Shown: positions 1 to 10,700 of the stretch, piece by piece
Layout: each line of letters starts with the position of its first letter
Position numbering within the stretch: position 1 is the stretch's first letter
NCBI GenBank assembly: GCA_023807065.1
Contig: JAJJLU010000547.1
Span: 1 to 32,454, forward strand
Reading direction: 5' to 3'
DNA length: 32,454 nt
Source: Isotricha intestinalis
Lineage: Eukaryota > Ciliophora > Litostomatea > Vestibuliferida > Isotrichidae
The notes under the pieces: generated by a model
Database searches by the model: none
Told to the model about the DNA's origin: nothing
Seen by the model: only the letters and a program-made list of their open reading frames with translations
Translations under genes and position numbers: made by a program

Positions 1-383
1 TATTATTTGCTGGAAATATTTTTTTTTTAATTTTTTATTTTTTTAATATTATTTCTTTTATATTTTTCAATGAATAATATAAAAACTTTATTTAAATTTT
101 CTGTTTTTTAATTTAATTTACCAATTTCATTTTTAATTCATTAATTTTTATTTTATTCTTCGAATATAATTTAATCAACTCTTAAAATCTAATCTATATT
201 AATTTTCAATAATAAATAATATTTAAAATCTAAATAATAATCAATAATTTATATTATATAAATTTAATATTTATTATTTAAATAGTTTTTAGAATTTCTT
301 TTTTTCAAAAAACATTTAAAATTATCTTTTAGAAAAATTAAAAAAAAAAAAGAATTAAAACACTAAAATATATTTGAAATTTT
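1..383. other. AT-rich intergenic DNA, no gene seen
   Basis: Left edge of the window. It consists of A/T homopolymer runs with scattered stops in all frames. I see no coding region, no RNA gene and no telomere-type repeat, so this edge does not look like a chromosome end. It lies downstream of the minus-strand gene that ends at 384 and probably holds its 3' untranslated region. Confidence 0.6.
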
Positions 384-1688
384 TTATAAAGGATTATTAA
401 TTTTAGGTAAATAATATTTTTCTTTTGGAGGAGGAGAATACCTATTAAAGTCTTTATCACAAATCCATTTTTTTTTATTTTCTTGATATTCAATATATTG
501 TTCATTTCTAAAAGGTTCAATTAAAGGAAAACTTTGAGTTAAACCAATATCAGAATAAGCAAAATAATGTTTATTATCTAATAAATATTTTTCTCTTAAC
601 TTTCCAAAATAATTATGATAAAAATTCTTCTTTAATCCAGAATTAAATAATATTGGTTCAGTATAAACTTTTTCATATTCAGGCATACAAAATTTATCCA
701 TTTTTTTTATTTTTCCATTTTTTATATCTTCTTCTAATTTTAAAATATGATCTTTATTATTTTTAATTGTTTGTGATATTGAAGGTTTAACTAAATTATT
801 AATTTTTTCTTCAAAATCAATATTACGTGTATCTAATTTAGGTCTTAATTTAATTTTATTCTTTTTTTCTTCTTCATTTTCTTTTAAATTTAACTTTATT
901 GTTGCTTCTCTACTTCTTTCATTATTTAATGTTAAACTTTTAACAGTTGATTTTTCCATTAATTCATCAATATTTAATCTTTTTTTTCTTTTTTTTATTT
1001 TTTTAACTCCTGTCATATCTTCTTCTGTTATAACATCAGCATATTTTCTTTCTAAATTTATTAAAGAATCAGCTTCAGAAAATAAATTTTGTTCTGTAAT
1101 ATCTTTTAAAGTATCACATTTTAAAATAGAACCTAAATTTAAAAAAGCATCATAAATATCTTTATATTTATTAGCTTTAGTATATATATTATAAGTTGTT
1201 AAAATATGATCTAATGTATCTCTTAACTTTATGAATTTTAATTGTAAATCAAATTTAGAATATATTCTTTTATTAAATAAAATATTTGAATCAGCAAAAA
1301 TTTTTATTTCATTATTATTCATTTGATTCTTAGGAAGAGCATTTCTAACTTTTTGAATTCCTTTTCCACTTAATCCTTCAATAATAGTTATTCTTCTTTC
1401 TTGATCTAAAATTTGTACTCCACTAATATAATCAATTTCATTATTATCTCTTTCTTCTTCTGTTAAAGCCTTTGTGTATATTTCTTTCACTGATTTTAAA
1501 TCAAAAGCAGTTTGATTTATTTCTTCAAAAAGACTATGAAGAGTTTCCATTGCTTTACTATCTGAATATGTTGTTATATAAATGAAACGTTCTAAATTTT
1601 TTTCTTTTTCAGGCTCTGGTTCTTTCTCATTCTCTTCTGTTCCTTCTTCTGGTTTTTTTGTTGAATTTTTATCATCTTTTGGTTTCAT
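384..1688 (-). CDS. Hypothetical protein, possibly ciliary (weak CFAP92/DUF4550-like resemblance)
   Basis: The reading frame encodes 434 residues. The first about 30 residues are acidic and Lys/Pro/Glu-rich low complexity. A globular region follows (about 32-220) that opens with FIYITTYSDSKAME and contains RRITIIEGLSG around residue 100. A basic linker (KKIKKRKKR, about 228-236) leads to a Tyr/Phe-rich C-terminal part (about 335-434) ending in a PPPKEKYYLPK segment. No membrane segment or signal peptide is visible. The overall pattern, with an ITxxEGL-type motif and an aromatic C-terminus, reminds me of the poorly characterised flagellar family CFAP92/DUF4550, but I cannot confirm this by eye. 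The start at 1688 is the first Met and lies 95 bp from the divergent gene at 1784, so the two probably share a promoter region. Coding status is secure; function is not. Confidence 0.75.
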   Translation of the reverse strand: MKPKDDKNSTKKPEEGTEENEKEPEPEKEKNLERFIYITTYSDSKAMETLHSLFEEINQTAFDLKSVKEIYTKALTEEERDNNEIDYISGVQILDQERRITIIEGLSGKGIQKVRNALPKNQMNNNEIKIFADSNILFNKRIYSKFDLQLKFIKLRDTLDHILTTYNIYTKANKYKDIYDAFLNLGSILKCDTLKDITEQNLFSEADSLINLERKYADVITEEDMTGVKKIKKRKKRLNIDELMEKSTVKSLTLNNERSREATIKLNLKENEEEKKNKIKLRPKLDTRNIDFEEKINNLVKPSISQTIKNNKDHILKLEEDIKNGKIKKMDKFCMPEYEKVYTEPILFNSGLKKNFYHNYFGKLREKYLLDNKHYFAYSDIGLTQSFPLIEPFRNEQYIEYQENKKKWICDKDFNRYSPPPKEKYYLPKINNPL

Positions 1689-1783
1689 TTTTTAATTTTT
1701 ATTTTTTATTTTATTATTTATTTCAAATATACAAACCAAAAATAACATTACTTAAAAAAATAATAAAAAATAATTTAAAAAAA

Positions 1784-3814
1784 ATGACAAGTCAAGATTT
1801 AAATCACATCCTTCAATCACATTTTAAAATTTCAGTAAACCCTTCATCTAACTTTCCTTATTCCTCAACACATCAAGAAACAATCGCTCTCTTCCGTCAT
1901 CAAGAGCTTCCTCAAGATTATCAATATATAGATCCTCGTTTATCACCAAATGAAAAATATTTATCTGTGATTGGAAAAGGAACAATGGATGATTTTGTTT
2001 TAATTTACGACACTGATGATTTAAATGAATATAAGTATAAATATAAAGAAGGAAAAATATTCGGTGTTGATTTCGCTCCTGATTCAAGAAGTTTTGTTAT
2101 TATATATAAAAATCAACCTCCTATTCATTATAATATTTCATCTGGGAAAAGAATTATTTCTTTTAAATCTCATAATAAAGAAAGTTTTATTCCTATTTCT
2201 TCTACTTTTTCTGCTAAATGTAGATTTTATGGTTTAGCTTATGATTTCGGGTTTTGCATTTGGGATGCTTTAGATGGAAATTTGATTAAATGTTTAAATG
2301 AAGAAAGTGATAATAAAATTATTAGAGAAAATTTACTTATTTCTATTAATAAGAAATGTAATGTTAAAATTATTAATTTCCAAAATGATCAAACTATTAA
2401 AAATTTTAATATTTATAATATTAATTATAATGATATTTTAGCTATTATGCTTTCTCCTGATTTAGAATATATTTTTATTGGATTAAAAGCAGCAATTGTT
2501 AAAATGGAAATTGAAACAGGAAAATTTGAAAATGTTATTACTTTTAAAAGTGAAGTTTCAAGTATTAAATTAAATGAAAAATGCGAATTGGCAGTATCAA
2601 CTAATTATAAAAATATAGATTTTTGGAATTTAAAAAATAAAAAAAATATCGGTTCAATATTAAAAGACCCTTTCAATTCATATACATTTAATTTCTCTAA
2701 AGAAAAATTAGTAATTGCAAATGATATAAGTATAAGTATATTAAATTATAATGATGGAGAAACAGAGAAATTCATATGGTTAAATTTAAATCCTGAAAAA
2801 TTTAATTATTTTTCATTTTCTCCTGATTTTAAAGTATTATTAGCATATATAGATGAAGACAATGCAATATTATACAATTGTGAAAATGGAGAAATAATTA
2901 GGAAATTTCAAAATAATGAAAAAAAATATCCTTTAATATGTGAAATGGTTCCTTCATCAAGTGACTTTGGAGTTTTTGCTATTAAATCAGATAAAAATAT
3001 AGTTAAAATCTATAATTATATTAATGGAGTTGAATTAATGAATTTAAGTGGTTTTAACACTTATTCTTTTTCTTTTTCAGAAAAAGGAGATTTATTAAGT
3101 TGTGGTTGTTTAAAAGGAGAAGAAATAACTCGAGTTTGGAATTTATTAAAAAATGAATTTTATTCTTATTCCTATAATGGGAAAAATAATAATATAAATA
3201 CTTTAGTTAATATTACTAAAAGTGAAAGACCGAAAATAATTTGTGTTTCCGAAAAGCAAAATCCTATAATTTTCGATTTAATAAGTCAAGAATTATTATT
3301 CGAATGTGATTGTCCTTTTATATATGAAAAAGTAGAAAAAATATCTAGTTCAAATAATAATAATTTTTTCATTGTTAAAGGAATGGATTCTTCAGGAAAA
3401 AGTCAATGTGTTGTTTTTTCTCTTGAAGATGGTAAATTAATTACTCAGTTTAATAATTGTAATTGTATTCATATTGGAAATGGAAATTTAATTCTTTCAA
3501 AAAGCCAAAATAAAAATAATGGGAATTTAATTATTTCTGATTTAAGTGATTTTGATGATATTAAGGAAATTAATTGTGAAATTAATGCTGAAATTTCTAA
3601 TTTTTTACAAGATAAAAAAACTATTGTTTCTCCTTTTGGTTCTGAAGAAAAAAGTAAATTTATTTTAACTGATGTTAATAATGGAGAAATTATTGGAAAT
3701 GTGGAATATGAAAAAATTAAAGGAAATCATGCTGAAGTTGATTTAAGTGCTAATGTTGATGATAATACTTTAATTTTTACTTATATTGAATTGGTTGATA
3801 GAAATTTAAAGTAG
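1784..3814 (+). CDS. Beta-propeller (WD40-like) repeat protein
   Basis: This is a 676-residue protein starting MTSQDLNHIL. An in-frame Met lies upstream at 1658, but the 42 residues it would add are Phe/Leu/Tyr/Lys noise from AT-rich DNA and overlap the divergent gene, so 1784, which sits in an AAAAAATG context, is preferred. Degenerate WD40-type blades recur, each with a turn such as SPDLEYIFIG, FSPDFKVLLAY or FSEKGDLLSCG followed by a hydrophobic strand and a WN or IWD dipeptide. Two seven-bladed propellers would fit the length. No membrane segment is seen. Such proteins are scaffolds; the partner cannot be told from sequence. The first about 150 bases use many C-ending codons (CTC, TTC, CAC), while the rest uses almost only A- and T-ending codons. 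The gene ends in TAG and converges on the gene at 3919-4623. Confidence 0.8.
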   Translation: MTSQDLNHILQSHFKISVNPSSNFPYSSTHQETIALFRHQELPQDYQYIDPRLSPNEKYLSVIGKGTMDDFVLIYDTDDLNEYKYKYKEGKIFGVDFAPDSRSFVIIYKNQPPIHYNISSGKRIISFKSHNKESFIPISSTFSAKCRFYGLAYDFGFCIWDALDGNLIKCLNEESDNKIIRENLLISINKKCNVKIINFQNDQTIKNFNIYNINYNDILAIMLSPDLEYIFIGLKAAIVKMEIETGKFENVITFKSEVSSIKLNEKCELAVSTNYKNIDFWNLKNKKNIGSILKDPFNSYTFNFSKEKLVIANDISISILNYNDGETEKFIWLNLNPEKFNYFSFSPDFKVLLAYIDEDNAILYNCENGEIIRKFQNNEKKYPLICEMVPSSSDFGVFAIKSDKNIVKIYNYINGVELMNLSGFNTYSFSFSEKGDLLSCGCLKGEEITRVWNLLKNEFYSYSYNGKNNNINTLVNITKSERPKIICVSEKQNPIIFDLISQELLFECDCPFIYEKVEKISSSNNNNFFIVKGMDSSGKSQCVVFSLEDGKLITQFNNCNCIHIGNGNLILSKSQNKNNGNLIISDLSDFDDIKEINCEINAEISNFLQDKKTIVSPFGSEEKSKFILTDVNNGEIIGNVEYEKIKGNHAEVDLSANVDDNTLIFTYIELVDRNLK

Positions 3815-3918
3815 GGTTTTATTTTTTTCTTTTTTTTTTTTTTATTCTTTTTTTTTTTTGATTTTTGATTTTTTTAATTTTTTTTTTTTATTTAAAAAAA
3901 TTAATTATTTTAACGTTA
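3815..3918. other. T-rich convergent intergenic spacer
   Basis: This 104 bp spacer lies between two convergent genes and is mostly uninterrupted T runs on the plus strand. It probably holds overlapping 3' ends for both genes. No hairpin typical of a bacterial terminator is present. Confidence 0.4.
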
Positions 3919-4623
3919 TTAATATATAAAATATAAATTATTTAAACAGAAATATTTTTGTTTAGTCACATTCCATTTTATTTCTAATAAAGAATCCATA
4001 TTATATGAATTTGATTGAGAAAAATTACAAAATCTTATTTTATTATCATAAATTAAAATATCATCATTTTGTTTTTTTTTAGAAACATTAATTTCTTTAA
4101 AAGAATATAAATGAACAATTTCTTTTTTTATTTTATATAAAGAAAAATTAATAGTATAAGGAATTTTATCATTTTCATTTTGTTCTATTTCAATACATTT
4201 TAAATTATTTAAATCATTTATTTTATACATTAATTTCTCAGAAAAGCATTTTCTTTCGTTTATTTCAATTTGAGAATTTTTTAAAAATTTTTTTATAGGA
4301 TTTTCAATTGTAATGTTTTTATTATTTATTTTGAAATTTATTGATAGTTCATTAGGGAAAATAAAAGGAAAACATTGAGTTAAATTCATATATGTATTTA
4401 TTGGATAGCATTTATTTTCTTTTTTATTATTATTTATTTTTTTACTTTGAGTGAAATTTGATTTTTTTTCTTTTGAATTTTTTCTTTTTGATTTTGAAGA
4501 AAAATAAAAGAGAATTAAAAGAATAAAAAGAAATAAAATTAAATTCCTAAAAGAAAGAATTTTATTTCTTTTTTTCTTAAAAACTAAAGAATTACTAAAA
4601 TAAATGAAATTATAATTTTTCAT
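3919..4623 (-). CDS. Single-pass type II membrane protein, unknown function
   Basis: The frame encodes 234 residues. A short basic N-terminus (KKKRNK, about 16-21) is followed by one strongly hydrophobic helix (about 25-42, rich in Leu, Ile and Phe), then a Lys/Ser/Asn-rich stalk (about 43-70) and a presumed luminal domain of about 160 residues. That domain has at least six cysteines and several N-x-S/T sequons (for example NLT, NIT, NVS, NFS, NVT). The positive-inside arrangement predicts a cytosolic N-terminus and a luminal or extracellular C-terminus, and the sequons suggest glycosylation in the secretory pathway. I recognise no family. It ends convergently with the gene at 1784-3814, and its start is about 150 bp from the 3' end of VPS13. 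Paired cysteines and sequons argue that this is a real gene and not an AT-rich artefact. Confidence 0.65.
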   Translation of the reverse strand: MKNYNFIYFSNSLVFKKKRNKILSFRNLILFLFILLILFYFSSKSKRKNSKEKKSNFTQSKKINNNKKENKCYPINTYMNLTQCFPFIFPNELSINFKINNKNITIENPIKKFLKNSQIEINERKCFSEKLMYKINDLNNLKCIEIEQNENDKIPYTINFSLYKIKKEIVHLYSFKEINVSKKKQNDDILIYDNKIRFCNFSQSNSYNMDSLLEIKWNVTKQKYFCLNNLYFIY

Positions 4624-4771
4624 TTAATTTTAAAATTAAATTTAAAAAAATATAAAAAGCCTTTTATATTAAAAAAAAAAATAATAAACTTATAAAATAC
4701 AATTTTAATTAAACAAATAATTCAGTTGAAATTTTAAATAAAAAAAATAAACTTTTATTAAAAAACGAAAA

Positions 4772-7700
4772 CTACATTTTTACAGAAGTCCTTAAAGATT
4801 TTTCAGTATTCATTCTTTCAGTATCAACCTTTTCTCTAATTTGTTGTCTGAACAAATCATAAAGTTTAGAAACTACTTTTTGTTCATAAAACTTAAAGCT
4901 TTTTTTACCACTTCCTTTACTTTCAAAATATAAATTAAAATAGTCTTTTTCTTTCATAACATTTACTTTCTCAACATCATCAACTTTTAATTCAAAAACG
5001 CTTTTAAATTTCTCATCAATTATAATAAAAATTTTATCAGTCATAATAACAGTATTATAATTATTATTATCTTCTTTTTTAATATCAGCGAAAAATAAAA
5101 TTTTATTAGTATCATATATTCTTAAAATATCTTCTAATAAATTTTGAACTTCAGCTAAATTTTCTTTATAAACTTTAATAGTTTCATTTTCTGTTATTAC
5201 TCTAGGATGTCTAAATCTAACTTCTTCAGGAACTTTCCCAATGAAATATTTAATAGAATCATTTTTCATTTCAAATATTATAGCAGAACTTTGAATGTTT
5301 TTATTATTATTATTATTATTATTATTAGAATTTTTTAATTTTTTATAAAAGCTTTGAACACCATCAATAACAACATCTTTATAAGGATTAAGGAAAATAC
5401 CATTTAAACAAGGACTTTCACTTTTTAATTCAAGTGGATTTCCTTTAGTAATATATTTATTTCTATTTCTTTCAATTTGCTTTTTAATTTCTCCTATATT
5501 ACTATCATTTTGCATATTTAATAAAGTTCCTGTTGCAGTTGTTAAATATTCTTTTCCTTCATTATATAAATCATTTATTAAACTATGAATTCCTAAATTT
5601 AATCTTTTACCGAAATAACCTGGTCCAAGCATAAAACCTTTTCTTGTTTCATTGACTAATTCAATAAATCCTGTTCCTACTGAATCTAATAATTTAATTG
5701 GATTTGTTATTAAATTTTTAAATCCTAAATTCTGATAAAATTGATTTATTGTTTGTGTTTGATAATGCTTTATTAATAATGCATATAATTTTGATAATCC
5801 TATAAAAGCATTTTCATATATCATTTCACGGAATTTTATTTGACCATTTTCAAATTTTATTTCATCGGAATTTTCATCGTTTTCTTTTTCTAATTTCCTT
5901 AAGAAAATAGGAATATTAAATTTTTCAGAATCTGATATATTAAAATTGATATTTATTTCAAATTTTATTGCTGAGAAAAATATATAATTAAAAAGTAACA
6001 TTCCTGAATCTATTTTTTCTAAATTTACTCCTCCCATTAAAAAGTTATCTTCTGGAATATTAATTTCTGTTGTTAATAAATTTGATTGTCTTTCCATTAA
6101 ATTTCTTTGTTCTATATGTAATATTGTTAATATTGAATAATATTCTTTTAGAGTTTGAATTATTTTTTCTAAAGAATTTTGAGATAAGTTAATCACAAAT
6201 TCTTGTAAAATAAAATCAATTTGAGGAAATTTTTCTACTTTTTCATCAGTTTTTAAATTATTTGTTTTTTGTCTACATATTAAAACTTGTAAGAAAGGAT
6301 AATAATCTTTATCTTCTTTAAATAATTTTTCTTCATTATAAGGTAAAATTTGATTTTTAGGAACAAAAATAACTTTTTTATCCCAATCATTTAAGCAATA
6401 ATCAATTTGAGCATTTTTAATAAAAAATTGAATAGTTTCATTATTTTCTGATATAGCATCTTTTTTATCAATTGCATTAGAGTATTTTAAATCAATACCA
6501 TAAATTGATAAATATGCAATTTCTTGTGGTTTACTGTTTATTATACTTATTCCAATTCCTTTTAAAGACACTTTAATTTTTGTTATTTTTGGTACTTTTT
6601 TATTTAAAAATATCTTTCTTACTACACTTATATCTTTTGAAGGAATATCTATTTCAATTTTAAATAATCTCGTAAATCCATTATTACTTGTTGAAACTGA
6701 AGTTTTAATAATTTTCTCTTCATTTTTATCTTTAAATTGAACTTCTTTTTTATCAAATCTTGCAAAAGAAAATAAAATATCGGTTTTAAATAAATGACAT
6801 TTAACTTCTGAATTTTCTTCTTTTCTAACAAAAGGAACTGTTTTAAAAGGTAATATAGTAACTAATTCAGTTCTTGATAAACTTAAATCAACTGAAGTAT
6901 TAGTATTATTACATATTTCAAAAAGAGGATATTTTGGTTTTGAAAAAGTAATATAAATTAAAGCAGAATCAATTGTTGTTATACTTACTCTAATAATCAT
7001 ATAAAATTTAGTATTATCATATGAAAAACAAGAACGATCAAAATATTCATCATCTTTAGATATTTCTATTTTAACATCTATTTCACTTATATTTTCTATA
7101 TTAATATCTTCAGACCAATTCCCATTTATTCCAATCATATATTTATTAGTTTTTCTAGCAAAAATTAAAGGATGTTCAGTTTCATCATCAATAGAAAAAG
7201 AATAAGTTCCATCTTCATCAAAATAAGGTTTTACTTTTATAGGAAAACCAATTTTATTAATGAACATATATCTAGGTTCAAATGTAATAATAGAACTATT
7301 TGGAAATAAATTACTAGATCCTATTGTCATTGCAATTTCAGGTTTATCAATATTTTGATCTTCTGATACAATTTCAAATTCTTTTTTTTGAGGTTCAAAA
7401 TCAACTAAACCACCTAAGCCAATAGAATTAATTTTAAAAGGTTTACTTATTCTATTTTTACATTTTAATGTCATTGAATCTCTATCAGATGAAAGTAAAG
7501 ATACTTTATTTTTAGGTAAATTATATGAAATGTTTAAAGTAGTTTCAGAAGGAATTAAAAATAAGTTTAACATTGTTTTATTAATGACAATATAATCAAT
7601 GTAAAAAATAAAGCATTTTGATTTAATTAAACTTCTTTCAGGAGCGACTTTAAATATATCATTAAAATGTAAATATTTTTGAGTTTCATCAATTTCTCTT

Positions 7701-10700
7701 AAACTAATATTAAATTGTTCTTCAGGAGGAATATCCTTTTCAAACATAGTATTTTGAACAACTGATTTTCTAATATATTCTCCATCATCTTTAATAACAG
7801 AAATAGTTTCTTTACCTTCGAAAATATTAAATAAATAAGATTCATAAGTCATATTCGGAGGCATTCTAATAAGAATTTTCATTAAACTTTGAGTGTCATT
7901 TGGAGGAAAAGCATATATTGCATTATCATCTCCGAATTTAATTTCATTTTCAAATCTTTGTTCAGAAGTGAAATTTATATAATAAAAAGGGAAAAAAGAA
8001 GGAATTTGACTTTCGATTTTAACTGGTGAAGTTATGAAAACGTTAAAAACAAAATCTTCTACGTTTTTATCTAAAGGATTCTTTTGTTCTGCATCTTCAT
8101 CAATTGGTTCCAATGCAAATGAGTCTATACATATATATTTACCTTGGGAATTTTTTTGATTTTTATCTATTAACTTTAATACTCTTTTATCTACATCAAT
8201 TGATGTGTTTATATTTTTATCTTTAGAAAAACTCTTTTGAGAATTTATTGATTTTCGACTTAAAAATGCAAATAATTCTGTTTTTGCATTTAATATATTA
8301 TTAAATATAGGAAATGTCTCATCTTGATATTTAAAATTAACATTATCATAATTTGCTGCCCATTCTAAAGGAAGGAATATCTTTTTATTTTTTATTAAAT
8401 CTCTTTCTTCTTCTTCATAACATAATTTTAATCCTTCTATATTTGTTTTATTTTCAACCATAAAAATCGAAGAGAAAGTTACATATTTAATTAAATTTTT
8501 ACTATTAACACTAACATTAATACAATAATTAGGTAAATTATCATCTTTAGGAGTTAATATAATATTAGAGCTTTTATTTTTGGAAAAATCAAAATAGTAT
8601 ATTTCATTATAATTTTGAATAGTAAAATTAATTTCTTCATAACCTATTTTTTGATTTAATAACTCTGGATTTTTTCCTACGACTAAATCTAATTGAACTT
8701 GACTGTATTTTTGTTCTTCTCCATCGCTTAAAGAAAAACTATTTGTATTATCATCAAAATTTTGACTAAATATTATATCTACTCTTTCTCCACATCTATT
8801 TCTAAAGACAAGAGCAACATTAGAAACTTCTTCTCTTTTTTTTATTGTTGAAACTAATGTCATTGCATTAACATTATTTTCATTTTTTAATATATTTAAA
8901 GCCTTATTTAAAACATATAATCCTTTAGGAGTTATATTTATATTTAACATTGAATCACTTATAATTTCATATTTTAATCTTGTTTCTTTTGAAACTTTTG
9001 TTTTTCTATATAAAATATGATAAGGTTCAATTAAAGGTTCATAACCATTTAAAGAAGAATTAAAGTAAAAAACAGAAAATTTAGTTTCTAATAATTCAAA
9101 AATAAACATTGTATTTTTATTATATTGATTAAATGGAATTTCTTTTTCTCCTATCATTTCTATTATACAATTTCCCATATTTTTTCCATCTGAAGGATTT
9201 GAATTATGTATACTATTTAATTTTATATCATCAAAGTTTATTGTAAATAAAGTTATTTTTTTCCCTTCTTCACTTTCATCATAAAGTAAAATTTGCAATT
9301 TTTGGAAATCAACATCTAAATTAAAATTAATATTAAATTCAGTAATATTATACATTTGTTGACTTAAAACATCTCTTTTATATTTTTCTATTTTTTCTCT
9401 TAATTGTCTTTTACTTTTTAAATATTCTGTAACTGCTTGTTTTCTTTCGAAAGAATCTAAAATTGTTTCTTTTCTTGAATTTTTAGTTTTCATATTTCTT
9501 AATCCAGTTCTTCCACTTTTTAAATCAACAAAATCTTTATAAATAATATTAAATAATTTAATATGAGAACATAAAAAATTTATTTTGACAGGTTCAATAA
9601 TAATATAAGATTGAATTATTGAATTTTTAGAACTTACAACTAAATTATCATCACTTCTTGCTGAAATACGAAAGTTTTTAATAACATCATATTTTATTAT
9701 TTCATCATTTAAAAATTCATTTATTTCTAATGTTACATTTGATAAAAGAAAACTTACATAAATATTTCTATTTAAATAATTAAAATATGTTATTTTATCT
9801 GTTGATTTATTAAATTCTAATTCTATTTGAGAATCTGTTTTCATTCTTAAAGAAATTGTTGAATTTAAATTAAAAGAAGTACAATTTGGTTCTTTTGGTT
9901 GAACTGGAATTTTAAGAGAAATATTTGAAATTTCTAATAATATACTTGATTTAAAATCAAATATTTTTTTATATATATCATTACGATCTGTTTTAACTGT
10001 TACTGATTCTTCTTGATTTTTAGATATTGTTTCTTTTGATTGGTCTTCAATTGCATTATTTTTATCTGTTTTTTTTTTAACATTATGTTTAACTTTTCTA
10101 AAATATTTTGGATTTATTCCTTTTTCTAATTTACCAGCATTTCTTTGTTGTTGAATTAATTGAAAAGATTCTAAGTCTCTATGTAAACTATTACCTTCAC
10201 TTTTATAATTTGCTATTCTAAATTCTTGTAATTTTTCAAAGAAATAATACACTCTGTATATTGTACTTATATTTGGTATTGCTTCTATATTTCCTATTTT
10301 TATTTTTAGCTTTTTTTTATTTTTAGATAAGTCAAAATTATATATTAAATATAAACATCCATTTAAATTTTCTTCTTCTTTTTTATTTAATTTTATTTTA
10401 TTTTCTTCTTTTTCATTTTCTTCAATTTCTAAATTTTTATCTTCTTCTTCTTCTTCTTCATGAATGCTTTTATCATTAGATAAAGTAGAATAAGATATAG
10501 ATTTAAAAACACATCTATAATCTTTAGATAAGTAAAAAGTTTCTCCTTTATTTGATTTAATATGATCATAATCAAATAAATTAATATTATCAATATTTAT
10601 TAAAACTTTTATATTATTTTGATGATCTTCATAAGAATGAAAATTAATACCTGTAATAACTAAAGATAAGAAATCTTTAGTTAAATAAGAATCAATATCA

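Noticed and set aside
338..520. 60-codon minus-strand ORF at the left edge
   Set aside because: It overlaps the 3' end of the gene at 384-1688 in another frame and is pure AT-rich composition.
1658..1783. Upstream in-frame Met extending the propeller protein by 42 residues
   Set aside because: The extension is Phe/Leu/Tyr/Lys-rich noise and overlaps the divergent gene; 1784 has the usual A-rich start context.
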